A stretch of 20,155 bases of DNA from positions 1 through 20,155 of IMG/VR virus record IMGVR_UViG_3300033149_001770; one strand, 5' to 3'. Positions 1-6,408 of this stretch are shown one piece after another (position 1 is the stretch's first letter; each line of letters opens with the position of its first letter). Origin of the DNA: a virus. Both the position numbers and the translations under genes were made by a program. The notes beneath the pieces are model-generated. The model was not told where the DNA came from. It worked only from the letters and a program-made list of their open reading frames with translations, and made no database searches.

Positions 1-96
1 GGTGTAAGTGATTGTAGGATATGGGGTATGGGATAAGCATGCTGTGGGTGGTTGAGTAAAAAGGGGGGATAGGGGCAAAATACTTGGCAGGGGGTA

Positions 97-125
97 TTGA
101 CAGATGGCGGTAGAGAGTTTATACT
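97..125 (+). promoter_or_regulatory. sigma70 promoter for the first HTH gene
   Basis: TTGACA (97-102) and TATACT (120-125) are separated by exactly 17 bp. The expected transcription start is about 132-134 and the ATG is at 135, so the mRNA would be leaderless or nearly so; no Shine-Dalgarno sequence precedes this ATG. The -10 box overlaps an 11-bp motif, TATACTGTGTG, that recurs at 1574-1584. Bases 1-96 are G-rich and hold no gene that I can see. Confidence 0.75.
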
Positions 126-134
126 GTGTGAGTC

Positions 135-353
135 ATGTCAAATTTAACAGCGTATAAGCCAGAAGACCTAATCAACCTCACCCAGGCAATGGTAATTCTA
201 TCTGTATCTTATCCTACCGTATTTGCTTTGATAAAGCGCGGTGAGCTGGAGTCGGTAAGGATAGCAGACAGGCAGTATCTGGTAGAGGGCAAAGTTGAAG
301 AGCTGAAGCAGAGGCGGAGTGGTACTGAGCGTAGCGAGGGGGTGGCGGAGTGA
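135..353 (+). CDS. excisionase/MerR-type helix-turn-helix protein
   Basis: This 72-residue protein has the layout of the small HTH_17/excisionase family: a first helix at about residues 10-20, then LSVSYPTVFALIKRGEL (about 22-38) as turn plus recognition helix, a short beta wing (VRIADRQYLV) and a basic C-terminal helix. Such proteins bind DNA as regulators or directionality factors. It heads a unit with a perfectly spaced promoter and appears to be translated from a leaderless mRNA. A second HTH gene with the same arrangement starts at 10022. I infer a regulator of phage transcription; no integrase is visible, so an excisionase role is unsupported. Confidence 0.7.
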   Translation: MSNLTAYKPEDLINLTQAMVILSVSYPTVFALIKRGELESVRIADRQYLVEGKVEELKQRRSGTERSEGVAE

Positions 354-395
354 TGAACCTGTATAGTGGGTATAATCTGTATAAAGGAGGAAACC

Positions 396-599
396 ATGAG
401 CGACCAGCAAAACCCGAGGTGCCCGAGGTGCAGGAGTCGGTTATTCCATGAAAGCAAGTTCCAGGGTAAACGGTTTCTCTATTTCTGTGAGTGTTCCCTG
501 GGGTGTAGTCGCCAGTATGAGCTGGATGGCAGGCCACGGAGTCATATGGTTGGTGGGCGTCGGGTACGGATAGTCAGGGAGCTTGTGCCGGTAGGGTAG
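396..599 (+). CDS. small zinc-ribbon protein
   Basis: The start is fixed by AAAGGAGG (383-390) just upstream of ATG 396. The product of 67 residues has CPRC near residues 9-12 and CECSLGC about 20 residues later, a two-knuckle arrangement expected to bind one zinc ion. The C-terminal part is rich in Arg and Gly. Zinc ribbons of this size are common in phages, where they bind nucleic acid or protein partners; the partner cannot be read from sequence. A TATAAT hexamer lies at 371-376 but lacks a convincing -35, so transcription probably continues from the promoter at 97-125. The gene ends with TAG. Confidence 0.6.
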   Translation: MSDQQNPRCPRCRSRLFHESKFQGKRFLYFCECSLGCSRQYELDGRPRSHMVGGRRVRIVRELVPVG

Positions 600-661
600 T
601 CTTCAGTGGAGCGTGTAGCTCATGCAGTATTGCGTTCCGATTATTTTTGGAGGGGATATCA

Positions 662-916
662 ATGCCCAGTCAAGAGTTCAGTGTGATGGTGTCAAGGTCA
701 GATTTTCTTATGGACTGGCAGAAAGACAGGCTGATGGCGATGCTGGATAATGGAGAAATGGGGGATGGTGATGGTTGCATTCGGCCTGTCCGGCGTGAAG
801 ATGTGTTTCCAGTGATAGACAATGTGCTATGGCGCACAGTAGGGGTTAGGTTGGACTCGCTACCCCCTGTGGACAGGGTAAGTATAGAACAGGCGGTCCG
901 TGAAGTAGCATACTAA
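662..916 (+). CDS. hypothetical protein
   Basis: This 84-residue protein is not recognised. ATG 662 is preceded by GGAGGGG (649-655). The sequence is mixed acidic and hydrophobic with no Cys pair, membrane segment or signal peptide. It probably forms a helical domain followed by a short beta/helix C-terminus ending REVAY. It lies between the zinc-ribbon gene and the next gene on the same strand and is likely cotranscribed with both. Confidence 0.6.
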   Translation: MPSQEFSVMVSRSDFLMDWQKDRLMAMLDNGEMGDGDGCIRPVRREDVFPVIDNVLWRTVGVRLDSLPPVDRVSIEQAVREVAY

Positions 917-932
917 TTTCGGGGGGCAGGTG

Positions 933-1565
933 ATGGAAGAAAACAGACCAAGAGGGGTGCCACTATCCCCTAAATCAATGGTAGATTCAGTAGCGGACTG
1001 GCCCTTGTATCAAGTTGTGGATTACATGCGTAAAAAGGAGAAGGAAGACCGTCCACCTACGGTGTTTGTATCCTGCCGCTCGGTAATCAAGTCACTATCA
1101 GATATGGTGCGTGAACTGGCGGACAGGTACGGAGTATCCCATAACCGTATCTGCGGCTACCTTTCTTACCACGGGATAATGATCGCCCGTGATGACACCA
1201 CAATGAGCAGGATGGCTTCTGTGTGCTCCCAGTTGAGGCAACATGCATTATTAACTGATGACACTGACACATTGGACATGCTGAACAGTATCCTGCCCTA
1301 TTCTCCCCGTATACAGGACAGTATGTTCTACCGGTTATCCGTGTTTGACTGGGTAGCATCCGAGTTTGAGGACTTGGCCGTGAGTTGCGGTGTCCCTAAG
1401 TTCAGGATAATACAGGTGTTCGTGGCCAAGTCGATGTTATCCGACGATACAGCTAGGGTAGCGGGTGCTGCTGGCCGGTTGAGCGAAGAGGTTTCCCGGT
1501 GGGATATTTGGATGATAAAGCGGTTAGGAATGTTGGAAGGATTGTTCCGTGAGCCGGAAAAGTGA
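933..1565 (+). CDS. hypothetical protein with internal HTH-like duplication
   Basis: This protein of about 210 residues is not recognised by family. ATG 933 follows GGGGGG (921-926); a GTG lies immediately before it at 930. Two segments look like copies of one unit: LADRYGVSHNRI (about residues 61-72) and LAVSCGVPKFRI (about 147-158). Each is followed some 15 residues later by an acidic DD(T) and a hydrophobic helix. The L-A-x-x-x-G-V-x-x-x-x-I spacing resembles the core of a helix-turn-helix, so a DNA-binding role is possible but only inferred. It is the last gene before a repeat-rich gene-free region. Confidence 0.65.
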   Translation: MEENRPRGVPLSPKSMVDSVADWPLYQVVDYMRKKEKEDRPPTVFVSCRSVIKSLSDMVRELADRYGVSHNRICGYLSYHGIMIARDDTTMSRMASVCSQLRQHALLTDDTDTLDMLNSILPYSPRIQDSMFYRLSVFDWVASEFEDLAVSCGVPKFRIIQVFVAKSMLSDDTARVAGAAGRLSEEVSRWDIWMIKRLGMLEGLFREPEK

Positions 1566-1573
1566 TATACATA

Positions 1574-1644
1574 TATACTGTGTGTATTAGTGAATGGTAT
1601 ACTACTCTACGGTGTGACTAGTTTGTTGACAAATATACGGTGTA
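1574..1644. repeat. three operator-like direct repeats
   Basis: TATACTGTGTG (1574-1584), CTACGGTGTG (1607-1616) and TATACGGTGTA (1634-1644) are spaced by 32 and 28 bp, close to three helical turns. The third lies between the -35 and -10 boxes of the promoter at 1626-1656. The first is identical over 11 bp to the site overlapping the -10 box at 120-130, which suggests one regulator controls both promoters. Confidence 0.45.
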
Positions 1645-1656
1645 GATTGGTATATT
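1626..1656 (+). promoter_or_regulatory. promoter with extended -10
   Basis: TTGACA (1626-1631) is followed after a 19-bp spacer by TATATT (1651-1656), which is preceded by TG-n (1648-1650), an extended -10. It would drive a long leader of about 245 nt into the gene at 1909, unless another promoter in the AT-rich stretch is used. Confidence 0.5.
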
Positions 1657-1761
1657 AGATGGGGTAAAATTAGGCGTGGTGTATAGGAAAAAGCGAGCAA
1701 ATGGTAGAAAATGAGAGTTAAATCAGGAAATTCCTTAAGGATAGTACTTTTTGTTAAACGC

Positions 1762-1803
1762 TTGTCAATGACTGTTAACTCTAGTAGTTGATTGTCAATG
1801 GCT
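1762..1803. repeat. pair of 12-bp direct repeats, iteron-like
   Basis: TTGTCAATGACT (1762-1773) and TTGTCAATGGCT (1792-1803) differ at one base and are exactly 30 bp apart. A related TTGTTAAACG precedes the first copy. They lie just upstream of an AT-rich tract, as iterons do, but only two copies are present. Confidence 0.45.
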
Positions 1804-1908
1804 CTTAGCAAAATGACCAAAAGTAATCTACTGATATACTATATATTATATATAAGGGGGGTATGGGGGGGGAGAGCAAGCTAAATAGATATAAGGGAGT
1901 ATTAAGTA

Positions 1909-2142
1909 ATGCCAAGAAGTTATAAACCATCAAAAGTATCCCAAGCAATAACACGATGCAGTAGTAAGTACCACCAATCCGGTAATGGGCATTGTTGCCT
2001 GAAATTCCCATCAGGTAGCCACTGGTGGGTAATTGGTTCACCAGGCGGGAAAGTCAGTAATGGCGTGTGCCAGTATTGTGGCAAGCAGAGACAGTTTGCT
2101 AATACGCTGGATGGGGCATTCAGTATGGGGGTGAGCAGATGA
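1909..2142 (+). CDS. small Cys-containing protein, possible zinc finger
   Basis: The 77-residue product starts at ATG 1909 after AAGGGAG (1892-1898) and overlaps the helicase start by four bases (ATGA), so the two are translationally coupled. Cysteines occur at residues 17, 29, 30 and in a CQYC pair (54-57), with CxxC followed by GK as in zinc ribbons. The N-terminal half contains HCCLKFPSGSHWWVIG and looks like a beta-rich domain. The family is not recognised. Coupling to the helicase suggests a replication-accessory role. Confidence 0.6.
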   Translation: MPRSYKPSKVSQAITRCSSKYHQSGNGHCCLKFPSGSHWWVIGSPGGKVSNGVCQYCGKQRQFANTLDGAFSMGVSR

Positions 2143-3725
2143 CTTTACCTTCTCCGTCGCAATTACTCGGTGCCGGGCAGTTTGATTCTTGGTATCCGCA
2201 GCAGTACGAGCTTTTAGAGCAGTCCTTAGACTGGTATCATTCTCCTGCCCGTTTCTTGGGAATGTCGATTTCGACAGGATCGGGAAAATCACTGTCCGGT
2301 CTCTTGTTATCTAGGTTGTCCGAAGCCCGAACGGTTATCTTGACGGCAACGAAGGGACTCCAGGCACAGTACGACCAAGACACGAAACAGCTTGGTGGTG
2401 TAGTGGTAGTCGGACAAGGAAATTTCCCTTGCATCCTCGTCAATAATCTTACCGCCGATGAGGGACCGTGCCACGATGGTTTGCCTTGCGCTGTCCGCGA
2501 GCAGTGTCTCTACCGCGTCCAGTTAAAGAAGGCTCTGGATGCCAAGCTAGTGGTAACCAATTACGCCTACTGGTTGGCACAGACGAACTTCTCGTCGGGT
2601 CTGGGGGAGTTCGGTCTTATGATTTGTGATGAAGGCCACTCGGTATTCGGGAGTATGGAGAACTACCTGACCATATTCCTTTCCCGTCTTGATATCCAGC
2701 CTATTGGTATCAACTTCCCGGAATCCGCCGACCAGTGGAACGTCTGGCAGTCTTGGGCTGAAGTATCCACCCCCATTGCTGCTGATGCTGCCAACAGGAT
2801 AGAGCAGGAGATGAAGCAGTATCGTTCCAAAAACCAACCCGTGCCCTCCCATGTATCCAGAGCCTATCGCACGACCAGCGGCATCCATGCCCGTCTCAAG
2901 CGGTTATCATCGGTTGGTGAGCAGTGGGTAATCCAGAAAACCTATCACGGGTACAGGTTCGTTCCCAAGTGGGTGAATAACTACTCATCTCACCTGTTTC
3001 ACGATATACCGAAGGTGGTGCTGATGTCGGCTATCCTGTCCCACCGCTCTGCCGACTATCTCGGGGTGCCTTCCAACGGTTCCCGGTCGTGGATTGAGAT
3101 GGACAGCTATTTCCCACCTGAGAATACCCCGATATGGCATATCCCTACCGCTCGTATCAACTACCGCACCGATGACTATGGAGCAACGCTATGGTGTTCC
3201 CGGATAGACCAGATAATACAGCGCCGCCTTGACCGGAAGGGGATAGTGTTCACCGTGTCCTATGAACGGGCTAAAATGCTCCTGTCCCGCTCCCGGTTCA
3301 AGGATATTATGTTTGCACATGGGGCGAAGGACGTGATTCAGGTGGTAGATAAGTTCAAGAAGGCTCCTGCACCGGCTGTGTTGATATCCCCGTCCATTAC
3401 AACAGGCTACGACTTCCCGATGGACATATCGGGTCATGGAGTTCCGCAGTATATCGTCATTGGGAAAGTAGCTTACCCTGATACTTCTGAAATTGTCACT
3501 AAAGCACGACATGATGACGATAAAGATTGGTCATCTTACTTGGCTATGGAGACTATTGTCCAGTCTGCTGGAAGGATGACCCGTAGCGCAGATGACAAAT
3601 GCGAGGTTTTCGTGGTAGATGATTCTTGGAGATGGTTCTACCCGAAGTTCAAGCACTTTGCTCCGTCTTGGTTCAGAGAGCGTGTTATGGGTAGTCTGGA
3701 TACCGTCCCGAATCCGTTGCTTTAA
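2139..3725 (+). CDS. DinG/XPD-like Fe-S superfamily 2 helicase
   Basis: This 528-residue protein has helicase motifs in order: Walker A STGSGKS (45-51, Lys50), motif Ia ILTATKGLQAQY (67-78), DEGH Walker B (164-167), a TVSYERA segment near residue 374, and motif VI QSAGRMTR (475-482). Four cysteines (98, 111, 117, 123) lie between motifs I and II, the position of the 4Fe-4S cluster in XPD and DinG helicases, and NYAYWL (141-146) follows as in DinG. It is shorter than cellular DinG. The family unwinds DNA 5'-3' using ATP. Position next to a candidate origin and upstream of the clamp and nuclease genes suggests it is the replicative or recombination helicase of the element. Confidence 0.88.
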   Translation: MTLPSPSQLLGAGQFDSWYPQQYELLEQSLDWYHSPARFLGMSISTGSGKSLSGLLLSRLSEARTVILTATKGLQAQYDQDTKQLGGVVVVGQGNFPCILVNNLTADEGPCHDGLPCAVREQCLYRVQLKKALDAKLVVTNYAYWLAQTNFSSGLGEFGLMICDEGHSVFGSMENYLTIFLSRLDIQPIGINFPESADQWNVWQSWAEVSTPIAADAANRIEQEMKQYRSKNQPVPSHVSRAYRTTSGIHARLKRLSSVGEQWVIQKTYHGYRFVPKWVNNYSSHLFHDIPKVVLMSAILSHRSADYLGVPSNGSRSWIEMDSYFPPENTPIWHIPTARINYRTDDYGATLWCSRIDQIIQRRLDRKGIVFTVSYERAKMLLSRSRFKDIMFAHGAKDVIQVVDKFKKAPAPAVLISPSITTGYDFPMDISGHGVPQYIVIGKVAYPDTSEIVTKARHDDDKDWSSYLAMETIVQSAGRMTRSADDKCEVFVVDDSWRWFYPKFKHFAPSWFRERVMGSLDTVPNPLL

Positions 3726-3733
3726 GGGGAAAC

Positions 3734-4474
3734 ATGGGTGATATATATTGCAGTAACGAGTTGGATATTTATTGTGGGGATTGCGTTCAAGTAATGGCGG
3801 GGATGCCAGATGGGTACATTGATTTAACAGTAACAAGTCCAGAAGTCACACGATGCTTGTACAGGTTAACTAAGCGGGGTGGTGTCGTAGTATGGGTAGT
3901 CGGGGATGCTACGATAAAAGGTAGCGAGACAGGAACCAGTTTCAAGCAGGCATTATACTTCAAAGAAGTCGGGTTTAACTTACACGATACAATGATTTAT
4001 GGAAAGGTTAACCATATACCATTAACCCATAACAGGTATGAGCAGGCATTCGAGTATATGTTCGTTTTTAGCAAGGGGAAACCGAATGCGTTTAACCCGA
4101 TAACTATTCCATGCAAGAATGCTGGTAAAGTGGAGAAATATGGTCTTGAGCGTAGGCAAAATCATGGCAAAAATCATGCTATGAGATTGTATAGTAGCAC
4201 GACTTTTAGGCCAACTAAGGAGCACAAGATTCGGGATAATATATTATATTATACCCTAGGACGGGAGAGAACTGGACACGCTGCCCCTTTCCCAGAGCAG
4301 TTAGCCCAGGACCATATCTTGTCATGGAGCAAAGAAGGTGATATAGTATTTGACCCCATGTGTGGTTCAGGGACAACTCTCAAGATGGCGTTACTCAATA
4401 ACCGTAGAGCTATCGGTATTGACATTAGCGAGGATTACTGCGTCCTATCAACTGTCCGTTGTCTGTCTAGGTAG
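3734..4474 (+). CDS. N4/N6 DNA methyltransferase, catalytic motif IV disrupted
   Basis: The 246-residue protein matches the beta-class N4/N6 methyltransferases. The SAM-binding motif FDPMCGSGTT is at 206-215, followed by RAIGIDIS (225-232), and the segment VVVWVVGDATIKGSETGTSF (51-70) is characteristic of phage members. The catalytic motif IV is normally TSPPY; here TSP (34-36) runs straight into EVTRCLYRLTKRGG, so the second Pro, the Tyr and about 18-20 following residues seem to be missing while the frame stays open. Start ATG 3734 follows AAGGGGA (3724-3730), 8 bp after the helicase stop. By family knowledge such a protein could still bind SAM or DNA but should not methylate. The gene ends TAG, with TGA six codons later. 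Confidence 0.82.
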   Translation: MGDIYCSNELDIYCGDCVQVMAGMPDGYIDLTVTSPEVTRCLYRLTKRGGVVVWVVGDATIKGSETGTSFKQALYFKEVGFNLHDTMIYGKVNHIPLTHNRYEQAFEYMFVFSKGKPNAFNPITIPCKNAGKVEKYGLERRQNHGKNHAMRLYSSTTFRPTKEHKIRDNILYYTLGRERTGHAAPFPEQLAQDHILSWSKEGDIVFDPMCGSGTTLKMALLNNRRAIGIDISEDYCVLSTVRCLSR

Positions 4475-4488
4475 GTGTATAGATAGTC

Positions 4489-4517
4489 TTGACAATAATC
4501 ACCAAGTGTGTTATAGT
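4489..4517 (+). promoter_or_regulatory. strong sigma70 promoter of the replication operon
   Basis: TTGACA (4489-4494), a 17-bp spacer and TATAGT (4512-4517), with TG-n at 4509-4511 giving an extended -10. Transcription would start near 4524, giving a leader of roughly 58 nt before ATG 4582. The leader can form AGGGC/GCCCT pairing (about 4529-4558). It probably drives the run of genes to about 9946. Confidence 0.72.
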
Positions 4518-4581
4518 TTACTGGCAGTCAGGGCAGGCAGGAAAGACACGACCGCCCTAATAAAAAGTGAAGGAGGTGCCG

Positions 4582-4737
4582 ATGTACCATGTAGACCTAG
4601 AACTGACCGACGAGCAGGTCAGGCAACTACGACAGTTAGCCTTTGACCGCAGCCAGTCGGTTCGGGGTCTGGTAACAGGACTAGTAATCGGGGAAATCCA
4701 GGAAAACAAAAAACAAAAGGAGGAAACAAGAAAGTAA
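4582..4737 (+). CDS. ribbon-helix-helix (Arc/CopG-like) protein
   Basis: This 51-residue protein starts at ATG 4582 after AGGAGG (4571-4576). Its pattern fits a ribbon-helix-helix dimer: a short alternating strand HVDLEL (3-8), helix TDEQVRQLRQLAFD (9-22), turn, and second helix SVRGLVTGLVIGEIQ (26-40), followed by a Lys/Glu-rich tail. It is the first gene behind the strong promoter at 4489, the usual position of an autorepressor. The stop TAA abuts the ATG of the next gene. Function as repressor is inferred. Confidence 0.6.
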   Translation: MYHVDLELTDEQVRQLRQLAFDRSQSVRGLVTGLVIGEIQENKKQKEETRK

Positions 4738-5520
4738 ATGGGAGTATCAATTAGGCCAAGTGAATTTGTAGAAGGGGGAGCAGTACCTGTAGACCGGAAC
4801 CTGCTCTGGAAAGAGTGCCGGTTCAACCTGTTCGATTACCCGAAGAAGGATGGGACGCCGTCTGTGGAATACCCTGTTCCAGCAGCGTTAATCACCTATC
4901 AGGACGATGATGGTCAGGTCTACGAACAGCAGTATGCCGCTGGCGGTGTTGACCAGAAGACTGGCATGTATCGCTACATGCCAAGCAAAGACGGCAAGAC
5001 TCTGGAACCGGAGGTGGAAGGTGCTGGTATCACGAAGTCCAGCAACTACTATATCCTGATGAATGCCCTTATCAATGCCAGGTTCCCGGAGAACAAGCTG
5101 GGTGAGGACATCTCCGTGCTGGATGGTCTTTACACGCATAACATCGGTCTCCCCGAACCCAAGAGGTCGGGTCTAATGCGTGAGACCACTGAGGGTGCGC
5201 GAGCACGGGTTATCTCCGTCCCCGACAGCATCATCAAACTTCCGTGGGAGAACAAAGGCAAGGGTGCCACTAAGGTTAAAGCCACTGCCACTCCCGCTCC
5301 CGCCGATGAAGATGCTGGTGATGCAGAGGCTGATGCACTGGCGATGGTCACCGAGATGTTAGCCGATGCCGACAAGGTTACCCGTCAGCAGGTAGCAGCC
5401 AAGGCTATCCGTTCCAAGAACCAGCCGGTAGCGAAACTGGTATTCAGCCCGAAGTTCGCTGAGGTTCTGACCGGGGCTGGGTTCGCACTGGACGGCGAGG
5501 ACATCTCAGCCGGGGAATAA
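4738..5520 (+). CDS. hypothetical protein, candidate ssDNA-binding protein
   Basis: The 260-residue protein begins directly after the preceding TAA; AAAGGAGG (4716-4723) lies 14 bp upstream. Residues 1-170 form a beta-rich domain with many aromatics (WKECRFNLFDY, ISVLDGLY). Residues about 176-198 are an Ala/Pro/Glu/Asp linker, and residues 199-260 contain DKVTRQQVAAKAI, which resembles a small winged-helix or tether domain. A globular domain with an acidic flexible linker at the front of a replication operon is what phage ssDNA-binding proteins often look like, but I do not recognise the family and this role is inference. Confidence 0.65.
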   Translation: MGVSIRPSEFVEGGAVPVDRNLLWKECRFNLFDYPKKDGTPSVEYPVPAALITYQDDDGQVYEQQYAAGGVDQKTGMYRYMPSKDGKTLEPEVEGAGITKSSNYYILMNALINARFPENKLGEDISVLDGLYTHNIGLPEPKRSGLMRETTEGARARVISVPDSIIKLPWENKGKGATKVKATATPAPADEDAGDAEADALAMVTEMLADADKVTRQQVAAKAIRSKNQPVAKLVFSPKFAEVLTGAGFALDGEDISAGE

Positions 5521-5543
5521 TCTGTAGAGCAGGGAGGTGATAC

Positions 5544-5723
5544 TTGGATTTCAAGGTAACAGCCAAACGGTACGGGGATAGCGTCAAGTTCGCAGTAGAA
5601 GCAGACGACACGAAAGGTGCTCTGCAAGTGGCTAAGGCCGAAGCGAACGACATTTTTAACTATCGCACAGGCGATGCTGGAGCACCTACTGTGTCAATAG
5701 AACCGGTACCGGATAAGGACTAA
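5544..5723 (+). CDS. small hypothetical protein, TTG start
   Basis: A 59-residue protein read from TTG 5544, preceded by GGGAGGTGA (5532-5540). No ATG lies in frame near the start. The sequence MDFKVTAKRYGDSVKFAVEA predicts a two-strand hairpin followed by a helix (KGALQVAKAEANDIF), then an acidic tail. Family not recognised. It lies between the beta-rich protein and the clamp gene. The rare start may keep expression low. Confidence 0.5.
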   Translation: MDFKVTAKRYGDSVKFAVEADDTKGALQVAKAEANDIFNYRTGDAGAPTVSIEPVPDKD

Positions 5724-5753
5724 CTGGACAACTGAATAAGTAGAGTAAAATTC

Positions 5754-5788
5754 CCCCCAGTCCCAAGATAAGGTCTTGGCTGATGGGG
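5754..5788 (+). promoter_or_regulatory. stem-loop upstream of the clamp gene
   Basis: CCCC (5754-5757), CAG (5758-5760) and CCAAGA (5763-5768) pair with TCTTGG (5774-5779), CTG (5780-5782) and GGGG (5785-5788) around a five-base loop, with two-base bulges. No U-tract follows, so it is not an obvious terminator. It ends 11 bases before the AAAGGAGGTGA ribosome site of the clamp gene and could affect mRNA stability, processing or translation. Confidence 0.45.
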
Positions 5789-5811
5789 TTAAATGTTGAA
5801 AGGAGGTGAAG

Positions 5812-6408
5812 ATGGCTATAATTCTATTCCAGTTAAACAAATCACAGAGGTTGCTTGCCAATGGTGCAGCAAAAAACTACTCTTGTCCTGTCTTATCTTC
5901 TATCTGTGTCAAAAAGAACGAGAGTGGCCAAGGTGTAGCAGTCGTGACTGACGGTTATAGCCTTGTTGAGAAGCAAGTAGATTACGATGGTAGTGACACC
6001 ATTTTGCTTGATGCAAAGGATGTAGCTGCTTGCAAAGATGACAAACAACTTGGCACGGTGACATTTATTCCGAGTGGGGATAACACAATGCAGGCTATTG
6101 TGGCTAATGGCAGCCGTAACATAAATCTGGTGTCAGGTTCTTTCCCTAGTTATGGGAAGTTGTTCCCAACTGGGGAGCCTGTACTCCGTATCGATCTTGG
6201 CAAGGATGTGTTGCTCAAGATGCTGAAGTGTCTGGATGAGAAGAATGGGGAAAACAATATCACCTTTTACTTACGGGAGCCCGGTTCTCCCGTGGAGTTC
6301 CATGTTGGCAACAGTGTACGAGGGTTAATTATGCCTCTCCGTATCTCTGATGTTGCGGACGAGCAGGGTGCCAGTAGTGTTGCGGTGAACGAGAAGGTAG
6401 TGACATAA
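5812..6408 (+). CDS. two-domain DnaN-like sliding clamp
   Basis: The 198-residue protein starts at ATG 5812 behind AAAGGAGGTGA (5799-5809). It carries landmarks of the bacterial beta clamp (DnaN) in the right order: PVLSSICV (26-33) then VVTDGYSL (44-51, compare ATDGHRL), FPSYGKLFP (111-119, compare FPDYRRVLP) and VRGLIMPLRI (169-178, compare the C-terminal VMPMRL). Cellular beta clamps have about 366 residues in three domains; this one has room for two. It would need to trimerise to make a six-domain ring, as PCNA and T4 gp45 do. Placement with polymerase, helicase and nuclease genes supports a processivity-factor role. The stop overlaps the next start (TAATG). Confidence 0.68.
   Translation: MAIILFQLNKSQRLLANGAAKNYSCPVLSSICVKKNESGQGVAVVTDGYSLVEKQVDYDGSDTILLDAKDVAACKDDKQLGTVTFIPSGDNTMQAIVANGSRNINLVSGSFPSYGKLFPTGEPVLRIDLGKDVLLKMLKCLDEKNGENNITFYLREPGSPVEFHVGNSVRGLIMPLRISDVADEQGASSVAVNEKVVT

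Larger units (their letters stand above)
1566..1908. promoter_or_regulatory. gene-free control region, possible replication origin
   Basis: About 340 bp without a convincing gene. It holds three TATAC[TG]GTGT-like repeats (1574, 1606, 1634), a promoter (1626-1656), palindromes GGAAATTCC (1726-1734) and CCTTAAGG (1733-1740), two copies of TTGTCAATG[AG]CT exactly 30 bp apart (1762 and 1792), a strongly AT-rich stretch (1832-1855) and two G-runs (1856-1872). Repeats plus an AT-rich tract next to a helicase gene is the usual layout of a phage or plasmid origin, but an operator region is equally compatible. Confidence 0.45.

Noticed and set aside
371-376. Perfect TATAAT before the zinc-ribbon gene
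   Set aside because: No -35 sequence at 16-18 bp and no TG-n extension; kept only as a remark.
214-537. Long minus-strand frame opposite the HTH and zinc-ribbon genes
   Set aside because: It is antisense to two genes with good starts, family motifs and promoter, and its sequence is low in protein character.
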